Shown piece by piece: positions 29,959-36,441 of a DNA stretch of 36,441 nucleotides (position 1 is the first letter of the stretch; the number at the start of each line of letters is the position of its first letter). The notes below the pieces were generated by a model, which was not told the origin of the DNA, did no database searches, and was given only the letters and a program-made list of their open reading frames with translations. Source of the DNA: a virus; IMG/VR virus record IMGVR_UViG_3300050821_014679, positions 1 through 36,441 of that record, one strand, 5' to 3'. Made by a program: the position numbers and the translations under genes.

Positions 29959-30163
29959 AGAAATATTAGAGCGCTTATGCATAGTTGAAGATAAGATACT
30001 CATTGAAAAAAATTGCCGTGCATCTTTAGAACAAGAATTGGAAGAGTTGGTCAATTATATAAACTTAAAACTTCCAGCACTTCATTTTAGTATTGATGGG
30101 ATCAAATGGGAATTAGATGACATGCACGAAAAAATAGATAACCTAACAAAATCAAGCACTTAG
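29951..30163 (+). CDS. Small coiled-coil protein, unknown
   Basis: 70 aa, AGGTGATCC before ATG, overlapping the previous gene by eight bases. The sequence is nearly continuous amphipathic helix: ILERLCIVEDKILIEKNCRA, LEQELEELVNYINLKL, DGIKWELDDMHEKIDNLTKSS. Third of three adjacent small coiled-coil genes, which may form a hetero-oligomer. Not recognised. Confidence 0.6.
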   Translation: MDKEILERLCIVEDKILIEKNCRASLEQELEELVNYINLKLPALHFSIDGIKWELDDMHEKIDNLTKSST

Positions 30164-30175
30164 TCGTAATTCAGG

Positions 30176-30204
30176 TTGATGCGCACGAAAAAGCTCTATA
30201 TCCT
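30176..30204 (+). promoter_or_regulatory. Candidate late promoter before portal
   Basis: TTGATG (30176-30181), 17 bases, TATCCT (30199-30204), with ATTGAA about 10 bases further. The same -10 hexamer, spacer length and following ATTGAA occur at 7025-7060 before the fibre gene. It lies in the 72-base gap before the portal gene. Confidence 0.4.
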
Positions 30205-30235
30205 TTAAGGTATTGAAATACAAATCATTACTTTG

Positions 30236-32356
30236 ATGTCGATAATGTCTGGGGATACCCCTGAAAGTGCAATTGATTTAGAAAGCTCCACGGGCCTCAA
30301 AAATGATGCTGACATCATACGTATGATGGAAAGGCGTATTAATGAAAACTTAGTTATAGAACAAACATGGCGCCAAGAAGAGGTGCGTGACTCGTGGGCA
30401 GTCTACGAGGGTGACCAATGGCTTGATGAAGATATGAAGCGCCAACAAGCTAATGGTATGCCTATAGTTACCATCAACCGCGTGAAGCCAGTAATACAAT
30501 CTATCCTAGGCTTTGAAATTCAAAATAGGCTAGATGTTAAATATGTGCCTCGCATCAATAATGAAAAGCAAAACGGGTTTAGCGATGTTGTAGGTAATGC
30601 GGTTAAATATATTGAACAAATATCCAATGCGGCTTTAGAATATTCGCTAGCCTTTTTGGATATGCTCGTATGTGGAGTGGGTGCAACCGATACATTGATG
30701 GATTACACAAAGCCGCCGCATGATGGGGAATTTAGAGTTGAAAGGGTATTCCCTGCCTTTCTGTTCTGGGATCCCGCAAGTAGACGTAAAAATAAAGTGG
30801 ATTCGGATTATGTTATACGCCTTAAAGTGGTTAATCGTAATATCATTAGGCAAGAATTCGGTCTTGATTACTTTGACGATATTTATAGCTCAACACTTGA
30901 TGCTCGTATTCTAGAATTCTTTCAAGACATCTTAGCTGTAAAACAGCTTGGCGTTATTTACGAATATCAATGGCGTGAGAAAGTTAAATTCAAGCAAGTA
31001 GAAAATGCATTTAGAGACGTTGACCCTGAGCAATTGGCTGTGATGCAGGGCATCGATACCATGGATGGTTTAGAAGAATATATCACAATGTTCGAGGCAA
31101 CCAAACAGATGTACGGCGAGAAGTATGGTTTTGATCCGAATATTGACCAAACATTTCCAATTGATGAGGCGGGCGATTGGACCGATTATAAAAGCGCTGT
31201 AGAATTCTTAGGACTTAAAGCTAAATTCGCAAAACAATTTAAGTACAAATACTACCGCGCCATTATCACTGGCCATAAAGTAATGGAAAAATCTGAGAAT
31301 TACTCACAGAGTGGGTTTTCCGTTAAATTCATGACAGGTGACTTCTCAGAGCTAGTACAGCATGATTATGGCTTACTTCGCTCTTGTAAGTACCCGCAAA
31401 GGCTATTAAACCAGGTTGTATCCGATTACCAAGGCTTTCTAAATACAATTCCAAAAGGTGGCGTCCATATTGAAAGAGATGCAGTTGCCAATCTCCAAGG
31501 CTTTTTAGATACGTACTCTAAGGCTAAGATGGTGACTATTTACGAACCTGGCGCACTATCTACAGGCAAAATGCAGCCTAAGGTTGCACCTCCGCTCCCT
31601 CAAGGCATTTTAGAAATGATTCAATATGCTGATTCACAGATAATGTCAGTATGTGGTGTCACACCTGAGCTCATGGGTATGATCCAATCAAAAGAGCAAA
31701 ATAGCAGCTTTATGCGTCAACAAATACGCCAAGGTCTTACAACCTTAAGTACATATTTTGATGCAAGACGTGCGTACCTACAAGATCAAGGCAGACTCTA
31801 CATCGATTGCGTGAGGGTACTTGCCGAAAATAATGAAGGTAGGCTTATTCATGACGTAATTGGCGAAAGTGGTGGCAAATATATACCGCTTTTACGCAAC
31901 AATATAGCCGCTGAATACGACATAATACTTGATGAAATGCCTACAAGCCCAGATCAGAAAGAAGATACCTTCCTTAAACTGCTAGATATGCAATCTGCTA
32001 TGCTTAATAAGCCAAATCCAGTGGATTTAATGCCAATTATTATGGAATATGCACCTTTTGAGCCTGATGTGGTCAAACAAATTAAAGAATTGATGCAGCC
32101 ACCGCCTCCACCAGAACCTGACCCTATAAATGAAAGGTTACTCACTACCGAGGCTGATTATAAACAAGCGTCTGCATATAAACTCACCATGGAAGCCATG
32201 GAAAAAGAACAAAATCTCCGCTATGGCAATGCCAAACTTGTTGCAGATATCAATTTAACTGAGACAAAAGCTGCCGCAGAACTTGCGAAGATTCATCAGA
32301 TGACTAATGAAACAATCGATAAACGGATGAGTACGATCTTCAATCAACAATTATAG
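30236..32356 (+). CDS. Portal protein, P22 gp1-like
   Basis: 706 aa from ATG 30236 (a TTG one codon earlier and ATG 30245 are alternatives; Shine-Dalgarno unclear), close to the 725 aa of P22 portal. Opening helix IIRMMERRINENLVIEQTWRQE, then DSWAVYEGDQW, NRVKPVIQSILGFEIQNRLD and FPAFLFWDPASRR are typical of this family. C-terminal PPPPPEPDPINERL near 625 leads to a long helix, like the barrel of P22 portals. It forms the dodecameric ring at one capsid vertex, the docking site for terminase and the tail. Confidence 0.88.
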   Translation: MSIMSGDTPESAIDLESSTGLKNDADIIRMMERRINENLVIEQTWRQEEVRDSWAVYEGDQWLDEDMKRQQANGMPIVTINRVKPVIQSILGFEIQNRLDVKYVPRINNEKQNGFSDVVGNAVKYIEQISNAALEYSLAFLDMLVCGVGATDTLMDYTKPPHDGEFRVERVFPAFLFWDPASRRKNKVDSDYVIRLKVVNRNIIRQEFGLDYFDDIYSSTLDARILEFFQDILAVKQLGVIYEYQWREKVKFKQVENAFRDVDPEQLAVMQGIDTMDGLEEYITMFEATKQMYGEKYGFDPNIDQTFPIDEAGDWTDYKSAVEFLGLKAKFAKQFKYKYYRAIITGHKVMEKSENYSQSGFSVKFMTGDFSELVQHDYGLLRSCKYPQRLLNQVVSDYQGFLNTIPKGGVHIERDAVANLQGFLDTYSKAKMVTIYEPGALSTGKMQPKVAPPLPQGILEMIQYADSQIMSVCGVTPELMGMIQSKEQNSSFMRQQIRQGLTTLSTYFDARRAYLQDQGRLYIDCVRVLAENNEGRLIHDVIGESGGKYIPLLRNNIAAEYDIILDEMPTSPDQKEDTFLKLLDMQSAMLNKPNPVDLMPIIMEYAPFEPDVVKQIKELMQPPPPPEPDPINERLLTTEADYKQASAYKLTMEAMEKEQNLRYGNAKLVADINLTETKAAAELAKIHQMTNETIDKRMSTIFNQQL

Positions 32357-32363
32357 GAGCATT

Positions 32364-33386
32364 ATGATAGATCACTCAAATAACGTCCCACCGAAAGAAA
32401 TATTCGGGGATACAGATGCATTTCGTGCAGAACTTGCTAAACTAGAACCTGAACAACCGCAAGTTGAAGAGCCAACACCTGAGCAATCCTCGGAAGATAC
32501 ACTCAACATGTCGCATGACGAAACACCGGGTGAAGAAAATATACCGGAAGAGTCAGTAGATGAAGTTGTAGAGATCGACCAAAATCAAGCTACAGCTCCA
32601 ACCGAAACTTCCGGTTCTGAGAAATCACATTTGATTCCTAAGTCACGTTTTAACCAAGAAATTGAAAAACGTAAAGCTTTAGAAGAGCAATTGACTAAAG
32701 AGCGTGAAGAGCGAATCCGTATTGAAGCTCAATGGGAAATGCTCAATCAGCATAATCAACAGACTCAATTACAAGAGCAACAACAGTATGTTGCAGCGCA
32801 GCAACAGGCGCTCGATAATATAGATCCACTTGATACCGATACCTTTAATTATGCTAAGCGCGAAATAGAAGGTCTTAAAGCGCAACTTGCCAATGTAGCT
32901 AAAGAAAATGAGCAGCGCACTAAAGAGATGATTTATACTAATCGCGTTACCTCAGATCAATCTAACTTTGAGAAGATTCATCCTGATTTTACACAAGCCT
33001 TGGAGCATGTGCAAAAAGTAGAGTTAGAGGTTGCTAAACAGTTGTTCGGTAATGAGCAACATGCACAAAACTTCGTTGCTGATAAGATGCGTGGCGTCTT
33101 GACTACCAGTATAGAAAGTGGCAAAAATGCTGCGGAAACAATTTATAATATGGCGAAAACTTATGGCTATAACACCACTTCCAAATCGGAGAAGACCAAG
33201 CCCACGATTAATGTCGAAGCCATCAATAAGAATATGGCTGCCAGTGCTAATACCTCTAATATTGGGAATAGCGGTATTGTCGGTTCTATGCCTGTTGACA
33301 TAAAGGCGGCCCTCGATAAGCATAATCGGATTGATCCTGATTTGTTTCACAAGCAATTAGCCAGACTTCAATCAAAAAACATGTAG
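32364..33386 (+). CDS. Scaffolding protein (putative)
   Basis: 340 aa, AGGAG seven bases before ATG. The acidic, Pro/Glu-rich N-terminal third (PEQPQVEEPTPEQSSEDTLN) leads to a long coiled coil (RFNQEIEKRKALEEQLTKER; Gln-rich 125-150) and a helical domain (FEKIHPDFTQALEHVQ). A short C-terminal segment (IDPDLFHKQLARLQSKN) is basic, the usual coat-binding end of scaffolds. Order portal, scaffold, coat is the P22 order. It should line the procapsid and leave before packaging. No protease domain was found. Confidence 0.75.
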   Translation: MIDHSNNVPPKEIFGDTDAFRAELAKLEPEQPQVEEPTPEQSSEDTLNMSHDETPGEENIPEESVDEVVEIDQNQATAPTETSGSEKSHLIPKSRFNQEIEKRKALEEQLTKEREERIRIEAQWEMLNQHNQQTQLQEQQQYVAAQQQALDNIDPLDTDTFNYAKREIEGLKAQLANVAKENEQRTKEMIYTNRVTSDQSNFEKIHPDFTQALEHVQKVELEVAKQLFGNEQHAQNFVADKMRGVLTTSIESGKNAAETIYNMAKTYGYNTTSKSEKTKPTINVEAINKNMAASANTSNIGNSGIVGSMPVDIKAALDKHNRIDPDLFHKQLARLQSKNM

Positions 33387-33613
33387 ACGCTACTTAAAGG
33401 GTAAACTATTGTAATATATAGTATTCCGGGGAGTTTTGTTTTGGGTATTCCTCATATTGTTTTGTCTTCCCGGAATCTGACTTGCTAGGGCGACGTACAG
33501 CCAACAGAGATAAGCAAACTCTATAAAAGGCTCGAGCCAAGGTAACCTCGATAAACAACCTCGTATTGCAAGAAATAACGAACTTTTTATTTCAATCTTT
33601 ACGAGGGTAACTT
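33387..33613 (+). promoter_or_regulatory. Coat-gene leader with long hairpin and palindrome
   Basis: 227 bases without a gene. Holds a hairpin with 11-bp arms ATTCCGGGGAG (33423-33433) and CTTCCCGGAAT (33466-33476, one G-T pair) around a 32-base T/G-rich loop; a 10-bp palindrome GGCTCGAGCC (33529-33538); a direct repeat AACCTCG spaced 14 bases (33543 and 33557); and GAGGG before ATG 33614. Unusually long for this compact genome. Likely sets coat mRNA stability, processing or output. Confidence 0.6.
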
Positions 33614-34732
33614 ATGTCTACAACGACGTTTAGTACCAACTCGGCGAGTACGGTCAAACTGTGGTCTCAAAGAACTCTTTACGACTTCGTAACCGATACT
33701 GAAATGCTCGGCCAAATGATGAAGGCCGGCACACTTCGTCGTGTTGATGATACTTCCAAAACTGCTGGTGACGCTGTCACTGTTTCTTACCTACAAAGAC
33801 TTACAGATCAAGGTTTACTTGGTATGCAGTCTGCCACAGGTTTAGAATCTGCACTTACTTACTTCACCGATAAGGTGGCTATTGATCAATTGCGTATCGT
33901 GGTGGAAAACCCAGCACCTTACACTATTGATGCTCAACGCGTGCTTTACAACATTCCGGAAGATACCTATAGGGTAGAATCTGAATGGATGAAAATCCGC
34001 GGCCTTCTTGGTGCTTTCAACCAACTTGCTGGTAATACTGCAACTACTATTACTTATGACAGTGAAAACTACACAGGTAATGATAGGCTCAAAGTAACCG
34101 GTCTTAATCCTGCGACTGCACCATCTACAGGTAGTGCTACTCGTATTATCAGACCTAACGGCGATGCGACTGACCAAGCTGTTGCTGCAGATACAACTGC
34201 AACTGCAAAACTTACTGATATCCTAACTTGCGAAACTATTGCGCAAACTAGCAGACCTTATATCAGGCCACTTTCAGAAACCTCAGAAATCAAATACCAC
34301 TACTATGTACACACTCAGTCATACATGGATTTGTTAACTGATGCATCTGCAAGCCTACAATATAGAGATATCCAACAAGCGTTAATTACATCTGGCCGCG
34401 GTGAAGGCGAGATGCAAAGGTCATTTGTGTTCTCTCAGACTCGTGTTTTTAACTCTGACAAAATACCAAACGGTGTTAACTCAGGTTCTTCCGTTGCTGT
34501 TGCTAATACTAGAAGAAATATCTTTACCGGTAGAGATGCTGGTGGAATTTGCTTCGGTAAAGGCTTCACTGATGGTCGCGAGAATGTGGCTGGATTCCTG
34601 GTAAAAACTGACTTCCAGGACGTTGGTAACCTACAAAGGATAGCTCTAATTGGAATCTTCGGAATTAAGAAGGTGATTTTCAACAGCAATGATAACGGTT
34701 CGATTGTTTCCGTTAATTATAGCTCAATTTAG
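33614..34732 (+). CDS. Major capsid protein, DUF4043/N4-gp56 type
   Basis: 372 aa. The N-terminal part fits the DUF4043/N4-gp56 family: VKLWSQRTLYDFV (10-22), then GDAVTVSYLQRLTDQGL, LTYFTDKVAIDQLR and a C-terminal FNSNDNGSIVSVNY. Strong GAGGG ribosome site. Position after the scaffold and before the decoration-like and adaptor genes agrees. HK97-fold coat is expected from the family. The long structured leader is consistent with high-level expression. No sign of a cleaved prohead domain. Confidence 0.85.
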   Translation: MSTTTFSTNSASTVKLWSQRTLYDFVTDTEMLGQMMKAGTLRRVDDTSKTAGDAVTVSYLQRLTDQGLLGMQSATGLESALTYFTDKVAIDQLRIVVENPAPYTIDAQRVLYNIPEDTYRVESEWMKIRGLLGAFNQLAGNTATTITYDSENYTGNDRLKVTGLNPATAPSTGSATRIIRPNGDATDQAVAADTTATAKLTDILTCETIAQTSRPYIRPLSETSEIKYHYYVHTQSYMDLLTDASASLQYRDIQQALITSGRGEGEMQRSFVFSQTRVFNSDKIPNGVNSGSSVAVANTRRNIFTGRDAGGICFGKGFTDGRENVAGFLVKTDFQDVGNLQRIALIGIFGIKKVIFNSNDNGSIVSVNYSSI

Positions 34733-34741
34733 AGGTACACC

Positions 34742-35242
34742 ATGGCTACTAATTATACTTTTATACAACCTTTACCAGATGTTAATTATCCTGCTCGCTG
34801 GTCGACAGGACAGTTGTATACGGTAGAGTTCGAACTAACACTCGGTGCGACCGTAGTGACTGGTGATACATACACTACACCAGTCGGCGGTTTGCCAAGC
34901 AATGGTATTAGGATTTCTGAAGTTTCTTTTAACACAGTTTCTCTTGATACTAATGCTACTCCAACTGCAACAATAAGCGTTGGTGATGCGGGTCTTTCTA
35001 CACGTTTTATCAATGCTGCTCTTGCAGGTAATGGTAGTGCTCTAGCTGGTAACAGATACACTGTCACTATCAACCAAGCGCAAGTATTGACTGCTGGTGT
35101 AGTGAGCGCTGGTTACGGTTATCTTTATAGCGATGGAACTGCCCCAGTACTTGTTTGTACTGTTGGTGGAACTCTTGCTACTGCGCAAACAGCAGGTCTA
35201 ATCCGTTTAAGGGTTACCTACTATTGTGTTGAAGAAAATTAA
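34742..35242 (+). CDS. Capsid-associated protein, possibly decoration, unknown
   Basis: 166 aa, GAGG before ATG, nine bases after the coat stop. All-beta, Thr/Val/Ala/Gly-rich composition (LTLGATVVTGDTYTTPVGGL; ISVGDAGLSTRFINAALAG) and no charged helices. A small beta protein right after the coat gene is often a decoration or stabilising protein. In general style it resembles the small beta-rich proteins near 8.7 and 12.5 kb but does not share their motif. Function inferred from position. Confidence 0.65.
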   Translation: MATNYTFIQPLPDVNYPARWSTGQLYTVEFELTLGATVVTGDTYTTPVGGLPSNGIRISEVSFNTVSLDTNATPTATISVGDAGLSTRFINAALAGNGSALAGNRYTVTINQAQVLTAGVVSAGYGYLYSDGTAPVLVCTVGGTLATAQTAGLIRLRVTYYCVEEN

Positions 35243-35256
35243 TAAACGAGAATTTG

Positions 35257-35913
35257 ATGGCCGTAAATTTTGGACAATTAACGCAACAGATTTTAGACGA
35301 TACTAATAGAGATGGGACTACGCTCCTGAATAGTTCCACTACTAGTACGTATACTACCGCTGTGAATAATGCCATAGTTTCGGCCATCAAATATGTAGAA
35401 AGCTCACTTTATTGGGCTTATAAAACGGCTACACAAGTAACTATCAATCAGTATTTAAATAATATCGCATTGCCTGCTGATTTTAGTTCAATTATTACAA
35501 TTCAATTTGCAGTTAGTAATGGTCTATACAGTCTTCGTCAGGGATTTTTAAATATTACTTTTGAAGATCTCATAGCGCTTTATGAAAATAGTGCTGAGAC
35601 CGGAATTCCTAAGCAATATGCGCTTTTTAATAACACGCTATATGTTTATCCGACTTGCGGCGCAGATACAACATTCACGATTTGGTATTATCAAAAAGAC
35701 ATCTTTTATCCTGCTGTCCCTTCCGACACTTCCATTTGGTTCGGAGATGAAACAGTAGATTTAGTACGGGTAAAAGCTATGGAGTATTTTTATCATGATA
35801 CTCTACAAGCACCGGAACTTGCTAATACTTATGCAATGGAATTTGCTGACTTCGAAAGGAATATGATGCGTAAAAATAATCAACGACAAAATTATAATAT
35901 ATTGAGTATCTAA
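35257..35913 (+). CDS. Head-tail adaptor / tail accessory protein (putative)
   Basis: 218 aa from ATG 35257 (a TTG one codon upstream is possible). FGQLTQQILDDTNRDGTTLLNSST opens a helical domain with AVNNAIVSAIKYVESSLYWAY. A beta segment with LPADFSSIITIQF (about 73-85), LYVYPTCGADTTFTIWYY (127-144) and a final helix follow. This pattern occurs in podovirus adaptor proteins that sit under the portal. The gene lies directly before the collar protein, one base from its ATG. Adaptor role is inferred from pattern and order. Confidence 0.6.
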   Translation: MAVNFGQLTQQILDDTNRDGTTLLNSSTTSTYTTAVNNAIVSAIKYVESSLYWAYKTATQVTINQYLNNIALPADFSSIITIQFAVSNGLYSLRQGFLNITFEDLIALYENSAETGIPKQYALFNNTLYVYPTCGADTTFTIWYYQKDIFYPAVPSDTSIWFGDETVDLVRVKAMEYFYHDTLQAPELANTYAMEFADFERNMMRKNNQRQNYNILSI

Positions 35914-35914
35914 C

Positions 35915-36441
35915 ATGTCTACAAATACGGTAAATTTTGGATGGATTCTACCTACACCTGGAGGGGATGCTAATATTTGGGGAGACCCATTACTTGGGCT
36001 TAATAATACTATTATAAATCAGGATAGTTTGGTTAGAATGCTTGCTAATACATTCATTAGTAATACGGCCCCAACAGTTGCACAATCGGGTACAATGTGG
36101 ATAGATAATACCACTAATCCATGGATATGGTATGTGTATAATCTGGCGGGCACAACTTGGATAGAAATTGGCAATATTAATACAGCCACAAATACATTTA
36201 CTCCTGCCTCCAATTCAGTAGGTACTTATGCTGGCGATTATAAGATTTCTGCGCAAACTTCTAACCATGGGGTGTGGCTTTTATGCAACGGCGCTGCTGT
36301 TTCTAGAAGCACTTATTCTGGTTTAAATACGTTATTTGAATCCTTAAGCTATCCTTTTGGATCCGGTGACGGATCTACTACTTTTAATTTGCCTGATCTT
36401 CGAGGTGCTGTTGCCGGTGGCATTGGGCATAGTGGACTTGT
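35915..36441 (+). CDS. Phage tail-collar protein, N-terminal part (runs off the window end)
   Basis: 175 codons plus two bases from ATG 35915, one base after the adaptor stop. The N-terminus FGWILPTPGGDANIWGDPLL then LNNTIINQD is common in phage tail proteins. The tail-collar domain starts at about residue 110: GDYKISAQTSNHGVWLLCNG, RSTYSGLNTLFESL, FGSGDGSTTFNLPDLRGAV, ending at IGHSGL. The rest of the domain (NGEEGHTDSIEELAVHQH) is at 1-273. Joined directly, the frames do not match (one base short), so some bases are missing. Confidence 0.85.
   Translation, partial: MSTNTVNFGWILPTPGGDANIWGDPLLGLNNTIINQDSLVRMLANTFISNTAPTVAQSGTMWIDNTTNPWIWYVYNLAGTTWIEIGNINTATNTFTPASNSVGTYAGDYKISAQTSNHGVWLLCNGAAVSRSTYSGLNTLFESLSYPFGSGDGSTTFNLPDLRGAVAGGIGHSGL

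Noticed and set aside
1-36441. CRISPR array, diversity-generating element, tRNA gene
   Set aside because: No regularly spaced repeats, no reverse transcriptase, and no cloverleaf with a TTCGA-type arm were seen on reading both strands.

Overview
The window is a nearly complete genome of a tailed, podovirus-type bacteriophage, low in G+C by eye, probably infecting a Gram-negative bacterium; the host genus cannot be read from the sequence. Grounds: a P22-type portal, a two-subunit terminase, a scaffold, a DUF4043/N4-gp56-like major capsid protein, three large ejection-type proteins, a tail-collar protein and repeat-rich tail fibres, with no tape measure, sheath or long-tail tube gene. The two window ends fall in the same gene: 35915-36441 holds the N-terminal half of a tail-collar protein and 1-273 its C-terminal part, out of frame by one base and lacking about 8 residues of the usual collar motif. 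The molecule is therefore best read as circular or circularly permuted (headful packaging), with roughly 22-28 bases missing at the join.

Layout. (1) 27141 rightwards through the join to 12957: one long plus-strand late block (terminase, small coiled-coil genes, portal, scaffold, coat, adaptor, collar, gp10-like hub protein, ejection proteins, fibres, small beta-rich appendage proteins). (2) 12958-13919: a leftward cassette with a small serine recombinase/invertase and a coiled-coil membrane protein, convergent on the fibre genes with no gap. (3) 14155-19435: leftward early operon with YqaJ exonuclease, RecT annealing protein, DnaB helicase and small genes, from a perfect-consensus promoter (TTGACA-17-TATAAT) to a clear terminator. 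(4) 19518-21285: divergent rightward unit of two unfamiliar membrane-segment proteins closed by a strong terminator. (5) 21288-22482: small genes, including a possible lysis-type membrane/coiled-coil protein and two small basic proteins. (6) 22483-22986: 500 bases without a convincing gene but with paired palindromes, a nested hairpin and a leftward terminator, directly before an O-like replication gene. (7) 24310-26984: divergent clusters of very small genes, among them a VRR-NUC nuclease and tiny membrane peptides, several too short for ordinary gene finding.

How it works together: early leftward transcription supplies recombination-dependent replication (exonuclease plus annealing protein plus helicase, with the O-like wHTH protein as likely loader/initiator and VRR-NUC as a branch nuclease). 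There is no recognisable DNA polymerase, primase, tyrosine or large serine integrase, CI-type repressor or endolysin. Two leftward promoters carry the same operator-like inverted repeat (ACGG-N4-CCGT) in the same register, so some regulator should act on both, but its gene was not recognised.

The most novel-looking parts are the twin operator-promoters, the two-gene membrane unit at 19575-21216, the structured non-coding segment before the replication gene, the tiny membrane peptides of the 25.4-24.3 kb leftward operon, and the invertase abutting a family of small beta-rich appendage paralogues.
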